Source of the DNA: UBA1081 sp045535305
GTDB lineage: Bacteria; Bacillota; Clostridia; Oscillospirales; Acutalibacteraceae
Direction: 5' to 3'
Length of the DNA: 7,793 nucleotides
Assembly: GCA_045535305.1 (NCBI GenBank)
Contig: JAZSLJ010000025.1
Coordinates: 1 to 7,793 of the forward strand
The translations under genes and the position numbers were made by a program. This document shows, piece by piece, positions 1 to 4,692 of this stretch. The first letter of the stretch is position 1; every line of letters starts with the position of its first letter. The notes beneath the pieces were generated by a model. That model was given only the letters and a program-made list of their open reading frames with translations. It did not search any database and had not been told where the DNA came from.

Positions 1-203
1 AATTTAGCGATATGTTGCTGACGCAACGCGATATATTTACAATGCGATATATTTTCGCTAACGCTCAAATGCGATATGATATAAATCCGCGTGCCGACAG
101 GCACATATCGCATACATTTTTGTATATATCGCACCGTCAGGTATATCGCAAATCCGTTTACGGATTTATATCGCTACAATAATTTACCAAGGTAAATTAT
201 TGT
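1..203. repeat. Nested multi-hairpin palindromic element (left end cut by window edge)
   Basis: The heptamer GCGATAT occurs four times in direct orientation (7-13, 28-34, 44-50, 71-77). Its complement ATATCGC then occurs four times (105-111, 126-132, 143-149, 168-174), so the copies can pair as nested stems. Almost every spacer between copies is itself a small inverted repeat: 14-27 (GTTGC/GCAAC), 35-43, 51-70 (ATTT/AAAT ends), 91-104 (GTGCC/GGCAC), 112-125 (ATACA/TGTAT), 133-142 (ACC/GGT) and 150-167 (AAATCCG/CGGATTT). The outer pair extends to 9 bp (TAGCGATAT, 5-13, with 168-176). A further 13-bp inverted repeat (176-203) closes the element against the peptidase stop codon. No ORF is present. 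It looks like a non-autonomous palindromic repeat of the REP/MITE kind. The function is unknown and the family is not one I can name. Confidence 0.8.
176..203 (-). terminator. 13-bp inverted repeat directly after the peptidase stop codon
   Basis: ACAATAATTTACC (176-188) and GGTAAATTATTGT (191-203) are perfect inverted repeats separated by two bases, and the stop codon of the minus-strand peptidase begins at 206. The position suits a transcript 3'-end hairpin. However, the stem is AT-rich and no U-run follows it on the minus strand, so intrinsic termination is uncertain. It may only be the outermost module of the palindromic element. Confidence 0.35.
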
Positions 204-1481
204 TCACCCTTCTGCAAGTCCCGTAGTAAGGATTCCTATATTATCCCTGTAAATCTTATCAAACTGTGATATTGGTAAGGGATTTACGCCCTTTCCTGCC
301 TCAATAGTATATCCTGGCAGGTTGTATGTCTGAATAAACCAATCTTTATACCCTGCGTATGATGAAAATTCGGGAGTAATTTCAAGGGGATAACCGCTTA
401 CACGGCTCATTTCCTCGCCTATTTCCGATGCTCTCGGCGGGTCGTAGTCCATAAATTTCCAATAAATTATCTCCCCTTGTGTGTGGTATGCAAGAATCAG
501 CTTAAAATCGCGCGATTGTGTAAAATCGTACATCACACGGCTTTCGGGTGCGGACAAAGGTGCAGTTCCGACAAAATCCCTCGGTGCGGGTGAAACGAAT
601 CCCTGTGCATATTTAAGCTCCCTTGCCCTCTCCCACTCGGCAGGATAATTTAAATTGAGGTCTGTTCCCGAAATGTTGGCTTTCCACCCCTCGGGGAATC
701 GGATGTTCGGATAATGCTCCGAAATATTTACGGCTCTGTCGTAAAATTCACCTGAACGCAAAGCTGACGTTGCAAGGTCAATGCCGTCGGGATTCACAAC
801 GGGCACGGTATAAAGCGTGGCTCTTTCATAAAGCTGACGGGCATTTTTGGTGCCGATTGTTCTGTCGTTTGCATAAGCGTAGGCGTAATCTTCCGTAAAT
901 TTGAGCAGAACGGGAATTGTTATCCACTCGTTTGCGTGATGCGCCGCGTTATAGCCGATTTCCCTTGCGCCGTTGCCCTGCCGTATGCAGTAAATATCCT
1001 TACCCATAACGCTTTTGCCTATAACGCTGACCTGCAAAAACGGGTATCTTACGCTCAATCCCTGAATAACAAGCCGTACAAGGTCAGATGAATAGGGAAT
1101 GTCAACAGGCACAACATTATACCCAAATGGGATATTTATTATCTGCCCCACCTGCAGAAAATCGGAATTTATATCGGGATTTGCAAGGCGTATAGCCTCA
1201 ACTGTAGTGCCGTATTTGTTGGCAAGCAGCCAATATGTATCGCCCCGCTTCAAAGTGTATCTGAAATATCCTCTTATGTATTTTTCCAGCAGCCGCCAGG
1301 TAACAGGCCCCGCAACACCGTCGGCTCTGACGCGGTTGACGGACTGAAAATATCTTACCGCAGATTCCGTTTTTGAGCCGAAAATTCCGTCAAGCATTCC
1401 CGAGTAAAAGCCCGACCGCTTAAGGGCGAGCTGTAGCATTGATACCAAAGAACCCCTGCTGCCTCTACGCAATGTTTCCAT
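204..1481 (-). CDS. PG-binding/LysM/M14 peptidase, probable gamma-D-glutamyl-diamino-acid endopeptidase
   Basis: 425 aa. The domains are a peptidoglycan-binding type 1 domain (about 5-66, with the DGIFGSKTESAVRYFQ repeat), one LysM (about 75-118, starting YTLKRGDTYWLLANKYGTT) and an M14 zinc carboxypeptidase fold (about 130-422). Zinc ligands are visible as H182 and E185 (HxxE in HHANEW) and H333 (AYHTQGE). The catalytic glutamate is E394 in GYTIEAGKG. In GTDLNLNYP, L277 stands where true carboxypeptidases have the arginine that binds a free C-terminal carboxylate. Related bacterial endopeptidases that cut the D-Glu-diaminopimelate bond also lack it, so a peptidoglycan stem-peptide endopeptidase is likely. 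There is no signal peptide, as in the sporulation-associated Lysinibacillus sphaericus endopeptidase I, so action in the mother cell or spore is plausible (inference). The ATG start has an AAAGGTG ribosome site at 1487-1493. Confidence 0.88.
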   Translation of the reverse strand: METLRRGSRGSLVSMLQLALKRSGFYSGMLDGIFGSKTESAVRYFQSVNRVRADGVAGPVTWRLLEKYIRGYFRYTLKRGDTYWLLANKYGTTVEAIRLANPDINSDFLQVGQIINIPFGYNVVPVDIPYSSDLVRLVIQGLSVRYPFLQVSVIGKSVMGKDIYCIRQGNGAREIGYNAAHHANEWITIPVLLKFTEDYAYAYANDRTIGTKNARQLYERATLYTVPVVNPDGIDLATSALRSGEFYDRAVNISEHYPNIRFPEGWKANISGTDLNLNYPAEWERARELKYAQGFVSPAPRDFVGTAPLSAPESRVMYDFTQSRDFKLILAYHTQGEIIYWKFMDYDPPRASEIGEEMSRVSGYPLEITPEFSSYAGYKDWFIQTYNLPGYTIEAGKGVNPLPISQFDKIYRDNIGILTTGLAEG

Positions 1482-1535
1482 ACAATCACCTTTTTGAAAT
1501 TAATAAACACATACGCAAAAAATGTCTGTTATATA

Positions 1536-1564
1536 TTGACAATATTGGTAATGTGTGTTATAAA
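1536..1564 (+). promoter_or_regulatory. Sigma-A promoter P1, antisense to the peptidase leader
   Basis: TTGACA (1536-1541), a 17-base spacer and TATAAA (1559-1564), with an extended -10 TG at 1556-1557. Predicted start is near 1571. It points toward glmS and would make RNA complementary to the peptidase 5' leader, including the 8-codon ORF and the hairpin at 1639-1674. RNA from here would meet the terminator at 1821-1859 before glmS. Confidence 0.6.
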
Positions 1565-1596
1565 ATATATGTAATCAAGGCATTAAAATTAACAAT

Positions 1597-1623
1597 TTAC
1601 TTTATGAATTTCACGTTTTTCAT
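1597..1623 (-). CDS. Possible 8-codon leader ORF before the peptidase
   Basis: ATG at 1623 encodes MKNVKFIK followed by TAA. It has a very good ribosome site, GAAGGAG (1630-1636), six bases from the start. It lies between a strong hairpin (1639-1674) and the peptidase start, about 115 bases downstream. No homology can be judged at this length. It may be a translated leader peptide or a chance start after a purine-rich stretch. The ribosome site is better than the peptidase's own, which is why it is listed. Confidence 0.3.
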   Translation of the reverse strand: MKNVKFIK

Positions 1624-1638
1624 AATATACTCCTTCAA

Positions 1639-1674
1639 AAGAAAACAGAGGTCTTTTACGATCTCTGTTTTCTT
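1639..1674. other. Long leader hairpin (12 perfect bp)
   Basis: AAGAAAACAGAG (1639-1650) pairs perfectly with CTCTGTTTTCTT (1663-1674). On plus-strand RNA the stem can extend by a G-U wobble and two pairs to 15 bp around a loop at 1654-1659. Read on the minus strand, the 3' arm runs into a short U-rich stretch and then directly into GAAGGAG, so it could act as a weak attenuator or mRNA-stabilising stem in the peptidase leader. On the plus strand no U-run follows. Confidence 0.6.
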
Positions 1675-1718
1675 CCTACTAAAATTTATTTATATTTCGG
1701 TTATTTTTAAAATTATTT

Positions 1719-1746
1719 ATAATATTTCGTAAAAAAGTGTTGACAA
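1719..1746 (-). promoter_or_regulatory. Candidate sigma-A promoter of the peptidase transcript
   Basis: On the minus strand, TTGTCA (1746-1741), a 16-base spacer and TATTAT (1724-1719). Each box matches the consensus at five of six positions. Predicted start is near 1712, giving a leader of about 230 bases before the peptidase ATG. Its -35 box occupies the same bases as the -35 of glmS promoter P2, making a tight divergent pair. Confidence 0.45.
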
Positions 1747-1768
1747 ATCAGTTTTTATATGGTATAAA
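1740..1768 (+). promoter_or_regulatory. Sigma-A promoter P2 of glmS
   Basis: TTGACA (1740-1745), a 17-base spacer and TATAAA (1763-1768). Predicted start is near 1775, giving a leader of about 160 bases before the glmS ATG. No comparably good promoter is seen between the leader terminator and glmS, so P2 (or read-through from P1) most likely supplies glmS. Confidence 0.7.
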
Positions 1769-1774
1769 TATTAC

Positions 1775-1933
1775 ACAAACATTATTCTATTTTTTTCATG
1801 ATTTAACACAACCTTTCGAAGGGCAGAAGTCGGTTAACATCGGCTTCTGTTCTTTTTTTGCATACAAAAATCATTTTTGTGCAAGATGCGGGCATAATAA
1901 TTTGCGATAACAAATTTTTTCGGAGGCTTTATT
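1775..1933 (+). promoter_or_regulatory. Structured glmS 5' leader
   Basis: This untranslated region has four successive possible hairpins: a small one at 1812-1822 (CCTT/AAGG), the terminator-like one at 1821-1859, one at 1858-1884 (TTGC/GCAA plus ACAAAAA/TTTTTGT with a 2-base bulge) and one at 1899-1916 (AATTTG/CAAATT). The ribosome site GGAGG is at 1922-1926, seven bases before the ATG. The GCGCC cleavage core of the glmS ribozyme is not present, so control by that ribozyme is not supported. Confidence 0.5.
1821..1859 (+). terminator. Intrinsic terminator / attenuator inside the glmS leader
   Basis: GCAGAAGTCG (1823-1832) pairs with CGGCTTCTGT (1841-1850) over an 8-base loop, and two further outer pairs can form. 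A run of seven T follows at 1853-1859. The two wobble pairs (T1830-G1843, G1823-T1850) are compatible only with plus-strand RNA, which fixes the orientation. It sits about 50-85 bases after P2 and about 75 bases before glmS. It therefore either attenuates glmS or ends a short RNA. Confidence 0.75.
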
Positions 1934-3748
1934 ATGTGCGGAATTATAGGTTACACAGGCTGCCGCGACGCAGAAAAAATTATTATACAGTCATTACACA
2001 CCCTTGAATACAGAGGCTATGACTCGGCAGGAATGTCCCTTTTTACTCCCGACGGCATCACCACCGTTAAAACGCGGGGCAGAGTTGAAAATCTTAAAGA
2101 AAAGGCAAAAGACAAATTGATTTCCGCTTCAAAATGCGGTATAGGTCATACACGCTGGGCAACTCACGGCAAGCCCGACGAAAAAAACGCCCATCCCCAC
2201 GGAACGGACAGATTGATGCTTGTACACAACGGAATTATTGAAAATTACAAGGAGCTGAAAAAGGCTCTTTCGGAGAACGGATGCACTTTTTATTCCGATA
2301 CGGACACCGAGGTTATAGCTCATCTGCTTGACAGAAATTACGCCCGATGCGGTGATAAAATAACGGCTATAAATCAGACCGTACAGCTTCTTAAAGGCTC
2401 TTACGCCCTGAGTATAATCTTCCGCGATGAGCCTGACACAGTTTACGGCATAAAAAAAGACAGTCCCCTGCTGGTAGGTCTTGGCAAGGGAGAGAATTTT
2501 ATTGCATCGGATGTATCGGCATTTATTGCCCACACCCGGGATTATTGCCGTCCCGATGACGGCGAAACGGTTAAAATCACAAATAATGAGGCTCGGTTTT
2601 TTAATAAAGACGGCATTGAAACGGAAAAAACCGTACTCAAAGCACAATGGGAAACAGACGACACCGACAAAACGGGCTTCAGCCACTATATGCTCAAAGA
2701 AATTTTTGAAGAGCCGAAAGTTCTGCTGAAAACTCTCGACTCTCTTACAAAGGATTCACTCCCCTGTTTTTCTGCCGTAACAGACAGCGCTTTTTTTGAA
2801 AATATAGGCAAAATTCACATCATCGCCTGCGGTACTGCCATGCATTCGGGGCTTATGGGCAAGTTTTTCTTAGAAAAATATGCGCGAATATACACAAGTG
2901 TTGAAATTGCAAGCGAATTCCGTTACGGCAATCCCGTTCTCAACAAAAATGACCTTGTTATAATCATATCCCAATCGGGTGAAACCGCCGATTCCCTTGC
3001 GGCATTACGCCTCGTGAACAAAATGAATCTCCGCACGCTATCCATAGTCAACACCGAAGGCTCAACCATCGCAAGAGAATCATCGCAAGTCATTATCACA
3101 CGCGCAGGCCCCGAAATCGCGGTTGCATCAACAAAAGCATTCAGCGTGCAGACACTTGTTATGATGCTCCTTGCGCTAAGGCTCTCTGACCTTGACGAAC
3201 AGGAAATCCGCCAAAAAATCGGCAATCTGTACTCTGCCGTTACAGATTCTCTGCATCGGGTAATCAATAACACTCAGCAAATCAAAGACGCATCAAAGGT
3301 GCTTGCAAAGCATAAAAATCTGTTTTTCATCGGCAGAGGGTACGATAATTATATGGGCACTGAGGGTTCATTAAAGCTCAAGGAGATTTCATATATACAC
3401 TCGGAAGCCTACGCCGCAGGTGAGCTGAAACACGGAACTATATCGCTGATTGAAAACGGTACGCCCGTTATTGCCCTTGCAACCGACGAAACCTACTGCG
3501 AAAAAATGCGGAGTAATATTGAGGAGGTAAAATCAAGAGGCGGCTATATAATCGGTATATGCGCTGAAAACTGCAGCAAAATCAAAGATGCCTGCGATAT
3601 GGTTATAACTATCCCCGACGACGATATATTCACAAGACCGCTGACAACAGCCGCCGTATTGCAACTGCTTGCATACTACACCGCACTTATTATGGGCAGA
3701 GATATAGACAAACCGAGAAACCTCGCAAAATCAGTAACGGTGGAGTAA
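1934..3748 (+). CDS. glmS: Glutamine--fructose-6-phosphate aminotransferase (isomerizing)
   Basis: 604 aa, full length for the family. It makes glucosamine-6-phosphate from fructose-6-phosphate and glutamine in the cytosol, the first step toward UDP-GlcNAc and peptidoglycan. The N-terminal class II glutamine amidotransferase domain (about 2-220) begins MCGIIGYTG, so Cys2 becomes the N-terminal nucleophile. It also carries RGYDSAG, GHTRWATHGKP (71-81), HNGIIENY and SDTDTEV. Two SIS sugar-isomerase domains follow (about 285-425 and 455-590) with SQSGET (346-351), ASTKAF and SEAYAAGELKHG. Residues E477, K481, E484, H500 and K599 align with the Escherichia coli isomerase-site residues, and the end NLAKSVTVE is typical. 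The start has GGAGG at 1922-1926. Its leader holds a terminator (1821-1859). It converges with spoVM across a palindromic repeat. Confidence 0.98.
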   Translation: MCGIIGYTGCRDAEKIIIQSLHTLEYRGYDSAGMSLFTPDGITTVKTRGRVENLKEKAKDKLISASKCGIGHTRWATHGKPDEKNAHPHGTDRLMLVHNGIIENYKELKKALSENGCTFYSDTDTEVIAHLLDRNYARCGDKITAINQTVQLLKGSYALSIIFRDEPDTVYGIKKDSPLLVGLGKGENFIASDVSAFIAHTRDYCRPDDGETVKITNNEARFFNKDGIETEKTVLKAQWETDDTDKTGFSHYMLKEIFEEPKVLLKTLDSLTKDSLPCFSAVTDSAFFENIGKIHIIACGTAMHSGLMGKFFLEKYARIYTSVEIASEFRYGNPVLNKNDLVIIISQSGETADSLAALRLVNKMNLRTLSIVNTEGSTIARESSQVIITRAGPEIAVASTKAFSVQTLVMMLLALRLSDLDEQEIRQKIGNLYSAVTDSLHRVINNTQQIKDASKVLAKHKNLFFIGRGYDNYMGTEGSLKLKEISYIHSEAYAAGELKHGTISLIENGTPVIALATDETYCEKMRSNIEEVKSRGGYIIGICAENCSKIKDACDMVITIPDDDIFTRPLTTAAVLQLLAYYTALIMGRDIDKPRNLAKSVTVE

Positions 3749-3753
3749 ACACT

Positions 3754-3880
3754 AATTTAATGTACAATGTACAATTTACAATGTACAATTACTGAATAAT
3801 ATATAAATCGGGTTAAAGGGCGAAGCCCTTTCCTTCATTGTACATTATACATTGTAAATTGTTAATTCGCTAAATTATTG
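3754..3880. repeat. Palindromic element between glmS and spoVM
   Basis: Three AATGTAC units (3760-3766, 3767-3773, 3780-3786) face inverted copies at 3840-3846 and 3847-3853. The main stem pairs 3771-3784 with 3849-3862 (14 bp) and, after a 7-base bulge on the right side, 3785-3789 with 3837-3841. A compact hairpin (3815-3831) sits in the centre. The right end, TCGCTAAATTATTG (3867-3880), stops one base before the spoVM stop codon. The left end starts five bases after the glmS stop. The same terminal motif occurs in the 1-203 element. It has no ORF and may double as a bidirectional terminator. Confidence 0.75.
3815..3831. terminator. Central GC hairpin between convergent genes
   Basis: AAAGGGC (3815-3821) pairs with GCCCTTT (3825-3831) over a GAA triloop. 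It is symmetric and lies between two converging genes, so it could end transcripts from both sides. The T-tracts after it are short on both strands, so it is at best a moderate terminator. Confidence 0.4.
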
Positions 3881-3881
3881 T

Positions 3882-3968
3882 TTATGCAAGCTCTACCTTC
3901 TTCATTTTAAACACCATTCTTAGTATACCCTTTAAAAATTTAGGACTGTCAACAACAAGTATCTTCAC
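3882..3968 (-). CDS. spoVM: Stage V sporulation protein SpoVM
   Basis: 28 aa, GTG start, with GGAGGAG at 3974-3980 five bases upstream. The residues line up without gaps with Bacillus subtilis SpoVM (26 aa): M1, K2, the run P9-K10-F11-L12, G14, I15 and R17 are shared, and a basic KMKK tail follows at 21-24. SpoVM is an amphipathic helix that lies in the outer forespore membrane, recognises its convex curvature and anchors the SpoIVA coat basement layer. Pro9, important for this in B. subtilis, is kept. Position 13 is Lys instead of Gly. It begins 14 bases after the stop of the small membrane protein, so the two are probably co-transcribed. The gene is easily missed because of its length and GTG start. 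It shows that the organism probably forms spores. Confidence 0.85.
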   Translation of the reverse strand: MKILVVDSPKFLKGILRMVFKMKKVELA

Positions 3969-3982
3969 AAATACTCCTCCAA

Positions 3983-4150
3983 TCAGCATTTAGATAGAAT
4001 AACACCTGCCACAACCAGAGCTGCAGCCAGAATAACGAGCATCCATTTGTCAGGAAAAATATTTACAAGTACAATCCCTATACCCAGAAAAATGAAAATC
4101 GAGCCGAAATGGCTGTTTTTTCCGCCATTCAGTCTTTTTCTTCTGTTCAT
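3983..4150 (-). CDS. Small two-helix membrane protein upstream of spoVM
   Basis: 55 aa from the ATG at 4150. That start has GAGGAGG seven bases upstream; an ATG ten codons earlier (4180) has no ribosome site and lies inside a dyad, so I prefer 4150. A basic N-terminus (MNRRKRLNGGK) precedes two hydrophobic segments, about 15-32 and 36-53, separated by a short FPDKW turn, and the protein ends in SKC. The positive N-terminus suggests both ends face the cytoplasm. I do not recognise the family. Its stop is 14 bases from the spoVM start, so a shared transcript and perhaps a sporulation-related role are plausible, but no function can be read from the sequence. Confidence 0.75.
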   Translation of the reverse strand: MNRRKRLNGGKNSHFGSIFIFLGIGIVLVNIFPDKWMLVILAAALVVAGVILSKC

Positions 4151-4158
4151 AAAAATAC

Positions 4159-4196
4159 CTCCTCGTAAATGAATGTTCATTTCATTATACGAGGAG
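4159..4196 (-). promoter_or_regulatory. Dyad that overlaps the ribosome site and a -10-like box
   Basis: CTCCTCGTA (4159-4167) and TACGAGGAG (4188-4196) are perfect 9-base inverted repeats enclosing a second dyad, AATGAA/TTCATT (4168-4173, 4176-4181). In minus-strand RNA the 5' arm would pair with the Shine-Dalgarno GAGGAG of the small membrane protein. A TATAAT lies on the minus strand at 4189-4184 with no good -35. If that is the -10, the dyad is a DNA operator; if transcription starts upstream, it is a translation-blocking stem. Confidence 0.5.
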
Positions 4197-4235
4197 ATTC
4201 ACATTTTAGTGCCTGTCCGCACCTCAACAGGGTAT

Positions 4236-4478
4236 TCACTTTATTTCCTGTTCTAAATTATCAAACTCGGGAGTTGAAAAAAATTCACCAAGAGTTATAT
4301 CCAATCCATCACAGAATTTTTTAATTGTAATAATAGATACATCCCGTCTGTTTTTGTCCATCATACTGTACGCGGTTGACAGAGTTACACCCGAAATGTT
4401 TGCAAGCTCGTTTACTTTTATGTTGCGTTCTCGACACAAGCTTCTGAATCTTTCTGCAACAACATCTTTGACGCCCAT
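4236..4478 (-). CDS. XRE-family helix-turn-helix regulator
   Basis: 80 aa from the ATG at 4478. An in-frame GTG nine bases earlier lies within the ribosome site itself (GAGGTGA), so ATG is the better start. It is a single Cro/C1-type HTH domain: helix 1 about 5-18, helix 2 KVNELANISG (21-30), recognition helix TLSTAYSMM (32-40), then TIKKFCDGLDITLGEFF (51-67), the usual end of this domain. There is no effector domain, so it is a small DNA-binding protein. Half-sites at 4519-4539 upstream suggest autoregulation. On the minus strand CATACAAT (4504-4497) resembles a sigma-E -10, but I see no matching -35. The small membrane protein and spoVM lie downstream on the same strand, 85 bases away, so they may or may not share its transcript. 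Confidence 0.85.
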   Translation of the reverse strand: MGVKDVVAERFRSLCRERNIKVNELANISGVTLSTAYSMMDKNRRDVSIITIKKFCDGLDITLGEFFSTPEFDNLEQEIK

Positions 4479-4518
4479 TATGCTCACCTCAAAAATATTG
4501 TATGCTGATTTACATTTT

Positions 4519-4539
4519 TGCGTATACGCACTTGCGTAT
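4519..4539. promoter_or_regulatory. Operator-like cluster of three TGCGTAT half-sites
   Basis: The half-site TGCGTAT occurs at 4519-4525, inverted at 4524-4530, and again at 4533-4539. This creates the perfect palindrome TGCGTATACGCA (4519-4530) and the 7-2-7 inverted repeat at 4524-4539. It lies 41 bases upstream of the XRE start and overlaps the -35 of a divergent plus-strand promoter. A binding site for the adjacent XRE protein is the simplest reading. Confidence 0.6.
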
Positions 4540-4560
4540 TATTGAAAAATATGTTATATT
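4532..4560 (+). promoter_or_regulatory. Divergent sigma-A-like promoter overlapping the operator
   Basis: TTGCGT (4532-4537), a 17-base spacer and TATATT (4555-4560), with an extended -10 TG at 4552-4553. Predicted start is near 4567. The -35 lies inside the third half-site of the operator cluster, so a bound regulator would block it. Confidence 0.5.
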
Positions 4561-4591
4561 TTTATCAGTATTATATTTGAGGTATTTGATT

Positions 4592-4630
4592 ATGACTTGT
4601 AAAAACCGCCTTTGCATCGCTATGATGTAA
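4592..4630 (+). CDS. Possible 12-codon ORF
   Basis: ATG at 4592 encodes MTCKNRLCIAMM and ends with TAA. A GAGG ribosome site at 4579-4582 is nine bases from the start, and the ORF begins about 25 bases after the predicted start of the divergent promoter. Most of its codons lie inside the 15-bp hairpin at 4604-4638. It may be a leader peptide or a chance ORF. Confidence 0.25.
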   Translation: MTCKNRLCIAMM

Positions 4631-4638
4631 GGGCGGTT
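4604..4638 (+). other. 15-bp hairpin downstream of the divergent promoter
   Basis: Bases 4604-4618 pair with 4624-4638 over the loop GCTAT. The two wobble pairs (T4611-G4631, G4614-T4628) form only in plus-strand RNA, which suggests selection on a plus-strand transcript. No U-run follows on the plus strand, while on the minus strand the stem ends in TTTTT. It could be a structured RNA stem, a roadblock, or a terminator for antisense transcripts. Confidence 0.55.
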
Positions 4639-4644
4639 ACTGAT

Positions 4645-4673
4645 TTGACAAATTTTATATATAAGTATATAAT
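4645..4673 (+). promoter_or_regulatory. Perfect consensus sigma-A promoter for the GH116 unit
   Basis: TTGACA (4645-4650), exactly 17 bases, then TATAAT (4668-4673). Predicted start is near 4680. It reads through the 50-codon ORF into the GH116 gene about 200 bases on and is the best promoter candidate for that gene. Confidence 0.75.
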
Positions 4674-4692
4674 TTTTATAGTTAAAGATTAA

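Noticed and set aside
1..203. CRISPR array
   Set aside because: The repeats are 7 bases long, switch orientation halfway and have palindromic, uneven spacers, unlike direct CRISPR repeats with unique spacers.
1439..1732. 97-codon plus-strand open frame across the peptidase start
   Set aside because: No ribosome site. The translation is low-complexity and AT-driven, and it overlaps the peptidase start and the divergent promoters.
1860..1933. glmS ribozyme upstream of glmS
   Set aside because: The conserved GCGCC cleavage core and downstream pseudoknot pattern are not visible anywhere in the leader, and most of the leader is taken up by a terminator and simple hairpins.
2129..2686. 185-codon open frame antisense to glmS
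   Set aside because: It lies entirely within a well-conserved gene on the other strand, has no domain-like sequence and is explained by codon bias.
4168..4181. AATGAA/TTCATT dyad as a FadR- or TetR-type operator
   Set aside because: The resemblance is short and AT-rich, and no such regulator is in the window. It is better treated as the inner part of the larger dyad.
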